Source: Triparma columacea (lineage: Eukaryota; Sar; Bolidophyceae; Parmales; Triparmaceae). Taken from it: a stretch of DNA of 47,071 nt. Each line of letters opens with the position of its first letter. Positions within the stretch are counted from its first letter, which is position 1. The stretch is taken from the NCBI GenBank assembly GCA_030267965.1, contig BRYA01000366.1, positions 1 through 47,071 on the forward strand, given 5' to 3'. The notes under the pieces were generated by a model. It was not told the origin of the DNA and did not search any database. It saw nothing but the letters and a program-made list of their open reading frames with translations. The position numbers and the translations under genes were made by a program. Below, one piece after another: positions 30,696 through 41,671 of the stretch.

Positions 30696-31481
30696 ATGTC
30701 ACATCGACGGAGAGGTGTCGGAGTAGGTCGTAAGAAGCCAGGGGCCCCCAGTGCTGCTCAAGGAAGGTCCAAATCCCCCACACCGAATGCCAGTGCTACC
30801 ACAGCCATTACAGCCTCTTTGAACGCTGACGCGATTGAACATGCCAGAAGTGTTGTTGATCAGTTGCAGCGTGATCTTAAGGCTTTCGCAGAGAGTCACA
30901 AGGAGGAAATATCTGATGATCCAGCTTTTCGACAGAAGTTCCTAAAGATGTGTGGACTTCTGGAGATCGATCCGATTACGTCGAACCAAACCTTTTTGGG
31001 TCGCACGCTTGGTTTAGGTGATTACTACTACAAACTTGCTCTGAAGGTGCAGGAGTGCTGCGTGGCCCGGAGAGGTAGGGATGGTGGAGTTATCAAGGTG
31101 AAGGATGTGGTCTCAATCCTCGCAAAGAGGAACCTCAAGGCTACTCCATCTGACATATCCATCGCCCTATCCAAGATCTCGGTCCTCGGTGGCTCTTATC
31201 GCGTGGTGAGCGTTGAAAATGAGGACTACATATTCTCAGTTCCTGGAGTTTTGGATGAGGACGTTCCAAAGGTTGTCAGTTTGGCTCAAAAGACGACACC
31301 TCCTGGTGTTGGGTGCGTGACAGTCGACATGCTTTGCCGAACCCTTGGCTGGGACGAAGCAAGGGCGAAGAGGGTGCTTGACAAGATGGTGAGGGACGGC
31401 ATGTGCTGGATAGAAAAAATTGAGAGTGAAGTAGCCTACTGGTTGTGGGGAGTTTGGTGGAGCGACAAGGGCACAACCTAA
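30696..31481 (+). CDS. VPS22: ESCRT-II subunit VPS22 (SNF8/EAP30)
   Basis: A single exon encodes 261 residues; the human protein has 258. The start at 30696 is set by the conserved opening MSHRRRGVGVGRKK. A helical hairpin follows (QLQRDLKAFAESHKEEISDDPAFRQ and KMCGLLEIDP). Then come two winged-helix domains: GLGDYYYKLALKVQECCVA and GVIKVKDVVSILAKRN in the first, and GCVTVDMLCRTLGWDEARAK with DGMCWIEK in the second. ESCRT-II (VPS22, VPS25, VPS36) bridges ESCRT-I and ESCRT-III on endosomes for sorting of ubiquitinated membrane proteins and for membrane scission. A Ser/Pro-rich insert of about 20 residues after the N-terminus is a local peculiarity. It converges on the gene at 31556. Confidence 0.93.
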   Translation: MSHRRRGVGVGRKKPGAPSAAQGRSKSPTPNASATTAITASLNADAIEHARSVVDQLQRDLKAFAESHKEEISDDPAFRQKFLKMCGLLEIDPITSNQTFLGRTLGLGDYYYKLALKVQECCVARRGRDGGVIKVKDVVSILAKRNLKATPSDISIALSKISVLGGSYRVVSVENEDYIFSVPGVLDEDVPKVVSLAQKTTPPGVGCVTVDMLCRTLGWDEARAKRVLDKMVRDGMCWIEKIESEVAYWLWGVWWSDKGTT

Positions 31482-31555
31482 GTAAGCCAAAGCATCTTGT
31501 TCTGAATATATTTGTATACGAGCGCGATGAACAATTTATGCATCTACTCCCAGCT

Positions 31556-33434
31556 CTACTCTACGTTGGCCCTGCCCTCCTTCCAAATGTTGACTGCCCA
31601 CTCTACGTCTCCCTCCTGAACCTCCCCCCCACCCCTACCCCTGACCCTTCCCCTCAAGATAACCATCCACGTCTCGAGGTCGTGCTCTGAGATCTTGGGC
31701 CCCCCCTCGGCGAACTTTTGCCTGCGATGACCAAAGCGGTGAGTGAAGGATGAGAGAAGCGATGAGCGAAGTGAATCGGGAAAAAGGGTTAAAATAAAAG
31801 TTTAGGGTTAGGGTTAGAAATTGCGGTCGGTCGAGTCTGTGCGGTTTTTATCGTTGGATTGTCGAATACACCGGTTCGTCTCTTTGCTCCTCATCCTTTC
31901 TCACCTCATAGATACGAAGGTGTCCTCGATGGCCTTGCATCCCGCGTCTCCGAACACAACATCCGGGCGATTGGCGCGAATGTAGTCAACGTAGTCGACA
32001 AACTCCGTAAGGACGGAGCCGTTAAGGGTCTCAGACAGCCCAACCCAGCCGTCAGATGGGGACTGTGAAGACAGAAAGGGTTGCATAAGTGTTTTAGAGC
32101 GTTAGTTTATTAATGTCGTCTACTCAACCCTCCTCACGATAATATTTTACTTCCTTGTCAAGCCTCACCTTCATGTACACGTTTCCTCGGTTGTTCCTAC
32201 GCTTCGAACTCGGGTTGAAGTCGACGAACCTCCAATTGGCGTTCATCACACCCTCCCCGTACTGGAAGAGACAGCGAATCCTCTTCGTCCTGATAACCTC
32301 AGTGACTTCGGTGTTCATGTTGCCGTTGATGACGACCATTCCCCCCTCCCCCATCTGCGGCCCTCCCTTGATTCCGCCCCCCCTCTTGGAGAGGTGGCAC
32401 TGCGACGAGGTGGGGGGGTTGGTGTAGGCCTGACAAGGCGCGCATATATCTACAGGCAAAGCTTCAACCCTTGGTTCATGGCTTTAACCTTCCAGCACAA
32501 CGTTCCCTCCCCGTGCCCACACCATCATCTCACCTCCTTGGCCCCATCAATCTCAAGGATCCCTGAGCTCGCAAAGTACTTCACAAGCTTCATGAATCCG
32601 TCTCTATCCCCGTCAATGACCAAGTCAACTCCGCCGATATCCTCAGTGTCTCCCTCCCTCCAACCCATGACCCACGCGGCAAAGATGGCGGCACGAAGCA
32701 TTCCCATCCCCGTTGGGGAAGACCCGGACAAGAAGTTGACGAGCGCATCGTACGTAGAGCCAGCCTTCAGGTGATTCACCTGATCGACCGTCAAGGGCGG
32801 AGGCGTGCGCCCCACTGAAATGCTGGTGCAGTGAATCTCGCTGACTCCCAACTTCTCCGGCTTCCCATCGTCGTTCTTAGTGGTCGCCGTAACATCCACG
32901 TCCATCCCATCCCATTCATCAGCGCAACTCCTGTCTTCGCCCTCGCAGAGCCTTCCCTCAATCTGCACGACGTCATGTATCCCAATGTCGGCGCTGCCCT
33001 GCCCAGGCCCAGAATGGTAAACATACACAATGCACTTGGACACAGACAAGCTGTTCGCACCTCCCGCGCCAGATTTGGGACGCTTTGGGGGAGTTATGGT
33101 CGCAACGCCACTATTGGAACCGTCTAAGGCATCATTCTCCACAGTGACCTGCATTGATTGAGAATTGTTGACGATGGAGGGAGATAGGAACCGTGGTTTA
33201 GGGTCTTCTTTTGCCTCAACTGCCCGCTTTAAAACCTCAATATTTTCTCCTCCCCCTTCCCACATACACTAAAACACTTACCTCGTACACCATCCTCTCC
33301 ATGATCTCAGCACCATCTGGGACTTCACACGGACAGGGAAATGGTAACGAAGCCGGGGAAAAGAACTCTCTCTCAAGGATGTCAGTAACCACGCCGCTGT
33401 AGCTACATATAGGGTACTGAATTATGCCTGCCAT
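31556..33434 (-). CDS. Compact MCM-binding-protein-like (MCMBP/ETG1) candidate
   Basis: Five exons (33282-33434, 32534-33235, 32169-32399, 31905-32062, 31556-31721) join in phase to give 469 residues. Human MCMBP has about 640 and plant ETG1 about 590. The resemblance is weak and ordered along the sequence: CIVYVYHSG...DIGIHDVVQIEGRL (OB-like), then VSEIHC, MLRAAIFAAWVMGW, MVVINGNMNTEV, IRCLFQYGEGVM, and a C-terminal helical part CKAIEDTFVSMR with ISEHDLETWMVI. The last part resembles the lid of MCM-like AAA proteins. MCMBP binds MCM helicase subunits and unloads or stabilises them. The N-terminal region of the family looks reduced. The third exon could start 30 nt further 5' (an alternative acceptor before AYTNPPTSSQ). 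The gene structure is well supported; the family call is tentative. Confidence 0.5.
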
Positions 33435-33576
33435 TGTTTTCTTTCGAAGGGTTACGATCACTTAATGTGGTGAGGGTTAGTGAAGGATTTGGATTGTGGA
33501 GGGAGAGTGTTCTCAGGCTGCCAGTTTCTAGGATTTTTCTCCCAAAAACAAGAACAACTTATTCATTCATTCATTC

Positions 33577-36500
33577 ATGGAGGGCTTCTTGTTCAAGAAA
33601 GCCAGGGGCGAAAGTACCTTCGGTCGACATAAGTAAGTAGATTGAATCTAAATAGATTCCCAATAAGCTCCTGTGTACCACTTTTTCCAAGTTTGGCTTG
33701 AGCCGCCGGTTCCACTGTGCAATGCTCTTTTTCTCAATCTGACACCCTCTCCGCGCAGTTGGAAACTTCGCTGGTTCGTATTGGAGTCAACACAATTATC
33801 ATACTTCGAAAAGTTCGACAATAAGGGTGGAAAGCCTATTGATGTGAAGGGTAAGTCCCCGGTCGGTTGTGGGCCGTGGGTGTCTCGTTGATGTTTGGTT
33901 GGTGGTTTGTACGGCGATCCGTGGACCACTGTTCCCATGCATATATATGGTTACTTGTATGCCGGACTCTCCGCCCCCCCCTTTGCCCCTCCCTCCCACC
34001 CTTATAAATTTCTATCCCTGGCAGTTACATAGTCGATGTCCTCTATTCATTCTATCTCCCCCCCTTACACGCACCCAACCAATCGCCCCGCGCGCTCCTC
34101 CCTACCTCCCCAGGCATTTATTCCACTGACGGCAGCACGACGAAGGCTTGTTCTCACCCTGAGTTTAAGCATGCCTTCATGATTGAGCACCCCGACCGCA
34201 GGCCCCTCTTGCTCGCTGCGGAGACCGCAAGCCTGAAGTCGCTGTGGGTGAAGGCCATTAATGAGTCTGCGAAGCTAGAGCCTGGCGAAATTCCTGGGAA
34301 GGAGAACCCCGAGCGGTACATGGTTCAGCTGGGTATCTCCATGTCCAGGCAGCGCTCCCTAACCAAGATGACAGACGAGGAGCTCGAGTCGGCCTTCAAG
34401 TTCAAGGCTATTCAGACTGACCCTCAGCATGGCGGCAGCAAGGAGAATTACGACCGGGTGCACGAGGCGTACAATATGCTTGTGCAGCTCAAGAAACAGA
34501 GAATTGAGGACAAGAAGCATGTCCTCGTGCACTTTTCGGCTGACATCCAAAAGGGGCCCCCTGGTGAGGGCTTCGGCATGGTTGTGAACGTCGATGACAG
34601 GCACAATATTTTTGTAAAGAGGGTCCTAAGCTGCATCGTCATGAAGAACGCCACTCACAACGCCCATGGGGAGATCAGAGTGGGCGACGAGATTCTTGGG
34701 ATTGACGGGGAGAGCACCGCCGGATGGACCTTAGCAAGGTGAGAATAAACAACAAGCAAATGTATACAGTTACGTGAGTGCGCTACGAAAATAGTTTTTA
34801 CTCACTTAAGGGACCCCTTTCGCGACTCGCTACGCTCGTGGCAGGCTCGTGCAGCGCCTCAATGATTTTCGCGTCCCTGTAGGGTCCGATGTTTCAATCA
34901 TGTTCCAGAGGAGGATCAAGCTCCCTGGGGACAAGGCGGAGGCCCTTGGTGGCAGGGTCGGGGGAGTCGAGGGATTGCTGGAGCCCGACGATGAGGACGG
35001 CCTCAAGAAGGGGGGCGAATCGATGCAGAGCATAGAGACCCTGCCCGCGGAGGACTCCTTGCCTGCGGAGGACCAGGAGATTCCGGGGGATGAGGTCGAC
35101 GACGGTTTTGATGGTGGTGGGGATGGTGCTAGCGGCCCTCATGATCTTGCCGCCAAGCACGAAGAGTTCATGGAGCACCAGGAGAGGATGAACGAGAAGA
35201 TGGAGATGCTGGAGAGCACGAACGAAAATAACACCCTCAGGGCCGAGAATGAGAGGCTCAAGCTGGCGCTTGAGGAGACGCAGAAGAAGCTTGAGGTTGT
35301 TGAGGTGAGAGTGGACGAAGAGTGTAGCGAGAAGTGCACTTCTGCAAGACAAATACAGACCCTCACCTTTACTTTACACCGCTGTAATTCTCAACGCTAT
35401 TCGCTGCGCTCTTCACAGGCAAAGAAGAAGGAGGTGGAACTTACACTGCAGGAGACTATCCATAAGTCAGAAGAATTCTTCGTCAGCCAGTCGAGGATCG
35501 ACGATGCAATCAACAAGACGACAAACGCTGGACAAATTCCTGAAGGCGGGGCCTGGGAGGTTCCGGAGAAGGTGAGGCTTACATTCAAGACGTTCCCCTA
35601 TCTATTTTATCCTACTTAACCTCTTCGCAATTTGCATCGCTCATCGCCAGCTGGAGCTCACGGATGTTGGCAGTGCCGAGCAACTCATCGAAGTCGAGCA
35701 CAGGCTGCTGAAGATGGGACTGCGCGTGGAGGGCGATCCATCCGAGCTTAAGGAGGAGGCTTTCGTAGATAGTTCAAAGGCCGTAGACATACTTCGCAGC
35801 ACCTTTGACCCTGGCACCGCTTTCGACAGGTTGACCGAAAAAGCCGAGCCGAAGGGCTACGGAGAGGAAGATGAGGAGCTCCCTGCGGGCCTTCAGAACT
35901 ATGGCAGGAGTCAGTACGATGATTCTAATGGTCCCGTAGACGTCTTCGAGCACCATGATGAGGACGACGATGAAGATGACGACGAGCACAGGGCGAGAAT
36001 GGCCAGGGTTGGAAGGGGTATCAGCTTCCACATAAACGACCCGGACTACATTCCTGGGAACGATGATAACGACGCTGAGGCTGAGAAGGAGGCAAAGGAA
36101 GCCTTCGATAGTGGAGTGAATCCTAGCGGGAGGCGAAAATCTAGGATGAAGCACAACACCACCACAATTAGCACTCTGTGGAACCAAAATGTGCAGTCGG
36201 ACAAGCTCAACGAGAGAAAACGCAGAGAGAGCCAGTATGGTCATGGTATAACATATAAGAATGAATTCGCTAGGAAGCAGGTTTCGCCACACATGGATAT
36301 GCTGGTCGAAGGGTTGCTCAAGGCTATGCCGGCTGCCAACAACAGGCTCATCACCGCCAAGGATAGGATCAGGATCCATGATGACCTGGAGAGTTGTAAG
36401 AGGCCCGGAGGACCCAACAGGAGGGCGCGAGAGAGGTCTAAATCTCCCAGCAAGAGGGGCGCAACTTACGACAGGAGCTTCAGCCCCACCAAGGTCCACG

Positions 36501-36733
36501 CAGGATTGACGGAGGAGCACTTGGAGGGGTTGGGTTTCCGGACGCAGATGGAGGACGCCAATCTCCTGGCGAAGCTCGCTGAGAACGCTGAGAAGCTAAA
36601 GATGAACGAACATAGAGTTGCTAAGCACAGCCCGAGCAAGCGGCTCAAGGAGAAAGACAAACTTTTCGTGAAAAAGTTGCTGAAGAAGAGAACGCGAGGG
36701 GCCGGCGAGGGGGGGAGGACAGGAGTGCAGTGA
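33577..36733 (+). CDS. PH / J-like / PDZ / coiled-coil scaffold protein
   Basis: Six exons (33577-33632, 33759-33850, 34114-34738, 34845-35304, 35419-35571, 35651-36733) give 822 residues in phase. A PH domain fills about 1-100 (MEGFLFKKARG, NWKLRWFVLE, LSYFEKF, SLKSLWVKAINE). Residues about 115-185 resemble a DnaJ J-domain (LESAFKFKAIQTDPQHGGS then YDRVHEAYNML), but the HPD catalytic triad reads TDP, so it should not stimulate Hsp70. A PDZ domain follows at about 190-280 (GEGFGMVVNV, IRVGDEILGIDGEST, VQRLNDFR). Then come an acidic linker, a coiled coil (about 355-470) and a charged tail. PH and PDZ suggest recruitment to membranes and receptor or channel tails. Four copies of ATTC abut the start codon. 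It is divergent from the MCMBP-like gene. Confidence 0.78.
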
Positions 36734-36800
36734 AGTGATCAAAACAATCTTCATTGTCGTCAAAAAACTTACTTCTTACCCACACAATTTCCTACTTTTC

Positions 36801-37764
36801 TCAAGAGAGGCCCCAAGAGTCAATCATTTCTTTTCTCACGTGGACAAACACACCGCCTCTGTTGCCCTTTGTTATCCTCAGGTCGTCGTCCAAGTATAAG
36901 AAATCGAGGTATCCTCCCTTCTTCTTAAGGGGTATGGGAAGAGTGGGAAGGGACTTATACTTGAAGGAGACGTCGGTTATGTCGGCCTTGATCCTGCGGA
37001 CGGTGATTTCGCCGCTTTCGGACTTCGAAAATCCCTCCCCAGTTGGCTGGTATTCAACGGTGGCTTTCAAAACCCCATTACCACGCTTCGTGTAACTGAG
37101 GTTGTCGAAGGTGAAGGACGAGGTATCAAAGTTGGAGAAGGCCCTTCCAATTTTCTCGCTCTTCCCGATGAGCTTCTGGAGGGAAGGAGACTTCTTCGAG
37201 TTCTGTGAGTAAACAAGAACCCAATCTCCGGCAACCTTTTCGCTGTCGTAGCCCTTGCTCTCTCCGGCCAGTAAGTCCATGCACGTCTTTACGTCCATGG
37301 CAGTGGAAGCAGTCGCAGACTCAATCCCAGAAGTACCAGAGTAGGACGAGCGAAGCGCCTCCATCAGGTAAGCCTTGGGGTCCTCACTCAACTTAAAGAC
37401 CCTGTTGAAGCCGCCACTCGCGACAGGATCGAAATCAGCCATGTACCCAGACGCCTTGAGCTTTCGATAATTTACCGCACCAGAAGACATGGTTGTAGAA
37501 GACATGGCCGTAGAGTGAAGTTCGGTCGACACTGGGGTAGAGAATAAGTAGCAACAGGTGAGAGAATGTGTTTGGAGCGATGAAATGATTTAGTCAGGGC
37601 CTATTAAACATTATTGTAAACTTGGACTCGACTTGTTGCCAACAACCCTCCTAAATCATGAAACCTAGATTTGATTGGTATTTACCTACTCTACGAGGCG
37701 AAGAGACTCCAAAAGAAGCAACGCATCCTATGAGGAGGCTAGTCACTAACGTATTCAATTTCAT
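36801..37764 (-). CDS. Plastid lipid-associated protein (PAP/fibrillin)
   Basis: Exon 1 (37686-37764) and exon 2 (36801-37531) give 269 residues. Exon 1 encodes only the signal peptide, MKLNTLVTSLLIGCVASFGV, with an ASAF-like site (VAS then Phe) as needed for a complex plastid. Exon 2 carries the PAP/fibrillin domain: AGDWVLVYSQNSKKSPSLQK, FDNLSYTKRGNGVLKATVEY, VSFKYKSLPTLP, and the family's C-terminal motif YLDDDLRITKGNRGGVFV. Fibrillins are lipocalin-like proteins that associate with plastoglobules and thylakoids and carry lipids or quinones under light stress. The exon 1 link was found from phase and the presequence, since the exon 2 frame alone has no leader. It converges on the PH/PDZ gene. 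Confidence 0.85.
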
Positions 37765-37900
37765 AAAACAAGTTTTTTGGGTTAGCAACAAAGGGCCTTT
37801 TGCTGAGGTGGCCTTTGATCCGAGTTGAAAAGTAGTTTTTTTTCGCTTCTGAAGCGTAGCTCAGTTTTTACGTTTACGGTTGCGTGCCCTTTCTAGTCGC

Positions 37901-38922
37901 TCAATCTGACTCTACCGGAATTTCTGAAAATGACTGTGATTGGACGAGCCTTCCGACGATTTCTTCATTTTCTCCCCCTCCTTTCCCGCTGCTAAGGTCT
38001 GCCGCCCCCAGTGTCTTGCTCATGAGGTTCTCTTCTGAGTCTGCACGGGTTGGGGTCGGCTCACAATTTCTCGGTGGGAGGCCTGCTGCTGCCCTGCTGG
38101 CTCTCCTCTCTGCCGCAGTTACTGAAGTCCTCCTGTTTGATCTTTGTTCTCTGTTCTCGACCTTAATCCTTTCCTTTAGACTGTTGTAGTCCTTGGCTTC
38201 CTTCTCGATGGAGCTGAGCAACCCAATAAGACGGTTACGGAAGGGGGCAGAGCGAGCTTCTGCTTTTTCCTTGACGACTCCTTCCATCGGAGCGGTGCTT
38301 GATTTCCTTCTCCCTGCTGCGACGTCCTTCTCTACCTCCACTTCCTCCTTCTTGTCCTCGTCCTCCCCGGCCCACCAGTTTTTCATCGTCTTGAAGGCCC
38401 CGCTGTTGTCAGAGGGGTTGCTTCCGTTGTTGTTCTCATTGTCGGCGTTTCCGTTGGCCGCCGCCATGATATCCTGAGTTGGAGAATTTGGAGCCGAGTT
38501 GAAGCTCCCCCCCCCTAAGGGACCAAAGGGGCTGCTTGCGAGAACGCTGCTTGCTTTTCCTACAGACGCGAGCTCAATATTTTCGTTTTTAAGCCCAGTG
38601 AGGGTTTGCTGCTGCTCTTGGATGAGCGCCTTGTACTTGGCAAGTTGCCTCTGTTGTTTCAGGATCTGTGTCTTTGCCGCTTCGAACTGCCTCTGCATTG
38701 AGGAAATCTCCGCATCTTTGGCCTCGATGATGGCAGCTTGGTGTCGACTTCTCTGGGGTTGCTGCTGCAGCTCTTGCTGCTGCAGCGGTGGCGGCTGCGC
38801 ATTTTTCGCCTTGACCTCAGGCTCGGGCTGTTGTTCTAAATCTAGCTGTCCAGAAAAAGCATCGGGAATGTCCAAGGTAAGGCCCACGTCTGCGCCTCGC
38901 TCCTCTCCCTCCTCTCCCTCCT

Positions 38923-38953
<31 letters not shown>

Positions 38954-41566
38954 ACCGCCCAACCTCCTTCCTCCTCCTCTTCTCGCCTGCTGGTGACGCT
39001 TCAGCCTCGAAGGAGAAAAGGCCACTGTGCTTTCCATTACCTGCCTCAGCCACTTTCTGTCGTCTTCGCTCATGTCCACCTCTTCCTGGAGCACTAGAAT
39101 TACTTCGCGTAGCCTAACGATCTCCTCCTCCCTCTTCCTCCTGAGTATTCTCTTCGTTTTTTCCACCCGTCTCTGTGTCTCCCTCTCTCCCTTCCACCGA
39201 GCTATCAACCTGTCCCTCTGCTTCCTAAGCGCAATAAATCTGCCTCTTACCGCGCTCAACTCGGCAACAGCTGCAGCGGCTGCCTCATCAAAGGAATCGT
39301 GCTGGTCCTTGCGCATAGGAGACGGAAGAGGGTCATCAAGTGGTACGTCTGCGCAATCGGCGCAGTACCACTCGCCGGCAGGAGGGGAAAGACCGAGTCC
39401 CGCACAGCTCGTGTGGTAAAAGGAGGAGCAGTTCCCATCGCAAATTAAGAGAGGGCCAAGTTTGTTCTCGCAATCAGCGGTTTCGTGGGCAGCAGTTTCA
39501 GACTCTGACATCCCACAGACCTGGCAATACGACTCCTCTTCGTCTTCATTCGGTGGGGGGGACGGTGACTTTCTTGGGGTAGTTAAGGCATCAGTCTTGG
39601 CAGCATCCAAGGGCATTGTCGCTTCCTCAGCATCGGGGGCTGTCGTTGCCTCGGCAACCTCATCTTTCTCCTTATCCTCCTCCTCGTTGTCTCCACACTC
39701 CCCATCATCCTTCACGCCATTTCCGTAAGCTTCCGACACTGCCCTCTGGCCAACTTGCCAGCCCTTGGTGAATTGATTTAAGCTTTCCTGTTCGGCAAGA
39801 ACTCTTAGCCTCTTCTCGTCCTCTATTTTCTTCCTGGTCTCCTCCTCCTGTAAGCTCTTTTGAGATAGCAGCAAAGCCTCGAGAGAGCTAACCTTCTCCT
39901 TTAACCTCTCCATCTCCTCGCTATCCATCGTTAAGTCCTCGTCGTTTTTCGGGATCCAGGAGATACCCTCGTCGTCGTCGTCGTCTGAATCGTCGTCAGT
40001 CTCTTCCTGTGGGGCTGGTGAAGGCTGTTGGCTTCGACTAGTCGCCACGTTGCGCGCAGAGCCTGCAACGTGCATGCTTTTTATCTTCTCCTTTAAAATT
40101 TGGATCTCCGCCTGCATTTCCTTGATCATTGCGAGCAGTTCGCCCACCTTGATGTCGCTGGCTTTGAGGAGCTTCTTGTACTCTGAGATAGAACGCTCTG
40201 CGTTCACTCGCGGCTTGTTTCGTAGCTTCTTCGCCCTTGTTCCGAAACGTAGCGTCGACAGTGTCTTTGAGGGAGGAGCGAGGCGACGACCGGAGATTAC
40301 GTTAGCTGTTTTGAATTGTCGACGGTGTTGTTTCGCTTCTTGCCCATTCTCACCTCAGCTATGTTTACCGAGGACATGGAGGCAGTAACTATCAGGGCAG
40401 TCTTCGAGTTCCCTCCCAGAGAGTCCTGTAAGAGCCTGGTGAGCTTTGAGTCTCGGTAAGGAATGTGGGCGGAGAATTGAGACGAAGTGGCAGCATTTGT
40501 ATCTTTCGTCAGGGCATTGATGACATTTCCGAGGGCAGAAAGGCTTCGATTGATGGCCTTGGCCTCCTTCAACCTCTGACCCTCGGCCTCCGTCTTTCTA
40601 ACCATCTCCGATCCTGCCAAATCGCATATGCTCATTTTTCCCGTCGTTGTCACGCCTCCCCTCTTTTGCAACACGGTGACAATGGCAACGAGGTGAGATC
40701 GGCTAGAACGGGCATTCATGGCGTGGCCGCCAGTGCTTCGTTTCTTTCCGGCTGTCTCAAGGCACGTTATTAGGTCCTTTGCATTCTCTACGGATTGTTC
40801 CACAACGCCCTCCAAGTAGACTCCGCCACTCGCGTCCTCTCTTATCTTCAGCATCGAATCCGAGTTTCTCTTGATCTGCGGGGGAGAATTATCCAAGAGA
40901 TCAACGATCCTTTCGAGGTATATCTCGATGACCGACATTCCTACGTTGTAGGTGAATTCGTTTTCAGTAGAGGATGCATTTGAGCTAATGGTGGAGAAAA
41001 TAGTGTGGGCAACCCTCGGCAGAACGCCTGCGTCGGGACCATCGTAGCTACGACGAGCGGCGGAAGGTAGCGGAGGGGGGGCAAGTGGTTGAATTAGGGG
41101 TAAAAGTTGTCGGTGTTGAGCGCCTTTTTGCTCATTCTCACCTAACATTGGGAGGACCCTCCATGGTATGAGTCTTTCCGCTGCCTGTCTGCCCATAAGC
41201 TATTATCGTCACATTGAATCCGTTCAGCGCATCGGCAACGAGGGGGGAAACTACCCTGTGAGAAGGTGGTAACGAGGAACAGAAGCGAGGGAGGAGGGTG
41301 AGAGAAGGAGGGGGAGGAGGAGGCCGGGCTTGACATGAGCTCTCTCACCTATCGAAAATATCGCTCTGAGTATGCGCAGGGGTGAAGACTCTATCAAATG
41401 TAAATATGGCGTTCTGCGACTCGGAGACCTTATCGGTGAACGCCAAGTCTATTAATGCATTCGTTTCGTTGGCCTTGCAACAGACTTCGCCATGCTGCTT
41501 GGCCTCTTGATCATTCTGTGGACGAAATCGGCAGAAAACTTGGACAGAAGGCGTCGGGGTGGCCAT
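37901..41566 (-). CDS. Kinesin-1-type motor with a PHD finger in the tail
   Basis: Four exons (41349-41566, 41142-41255, 40354-41047, 37901-40264) give 1129 residues. The N-terminal motor domain (about 1-340) is complete: [10 protein letters not shown]-loop [11 protein letters not shown], switch I NARSSRSH, switch [28 protein letters not shown]. The neck linker [20 protein letters not shown] fits the kinesin-1 class. Coiled coils follow. At about 585-650 (bases 39345-39535) is a zinc finger with C4HC3 PHD spacing: CQVCG, then [14 protein letters not shown], then WYCADC. More coiled coil, a run of glycines and Gln-rich segments come after. Kinesin-1 walks to microtubule plus ends; PHD fingers usually read histone tails. 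The combination suggests chromatin or nuclear cargo, or a structural zinc site. It lies head-to-head with IFT27, 105 bp apart. Confidence 0.9.
40265..40353 (-). repeat. Introner-like intron c
   Basis: This intron starts GTGAGAATGGGCAAGAAGCG and then reads AACAACACCGTCGACAATTC. It is clearly related to the preceding intron of the same gene (intron d). Confidence 0.5.
41048..41141 (-). repeat. Introner-like intron d
   Basis: This intron starts GTGAGAATGAGCAAAAAGGC and then reads GCTCAACACCGACAACTTTT; it ends CGCTCGTCGTAG. It matches intron c over about 40 bases and intron b at the 3' end. Confidence 0.5.
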
Positions 41567-41671
41567 TCCCAGGGATGGCGGGTGGGAAAATGAAGGTGGT
41601 GGTAGGTTCTAGAGTGGATCCTCAATTCCCAAAAAGTCAAAAAAAAATTGGTTTAAAACTTTTCGGGAAAT
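41567..41671. promoter_or_regulatory. Shared 105-bp divergent region, kinesin and IFT27
   Basis: The kinesin gene (minus, start 41566) and IFT27 (plus, start 41672) are separated by 105 bp, which must hold both promoters. It includes an A-run near 41640. No RFX-type X-box is visible. Confidence 0.5.

Noticed and set aside
31800..31820. Second telomere-like site
   Set aside because: Only about two TTAGGG units are present inside an intron of the MCMBP-like gene; this is too short to suggest a telomere relic.
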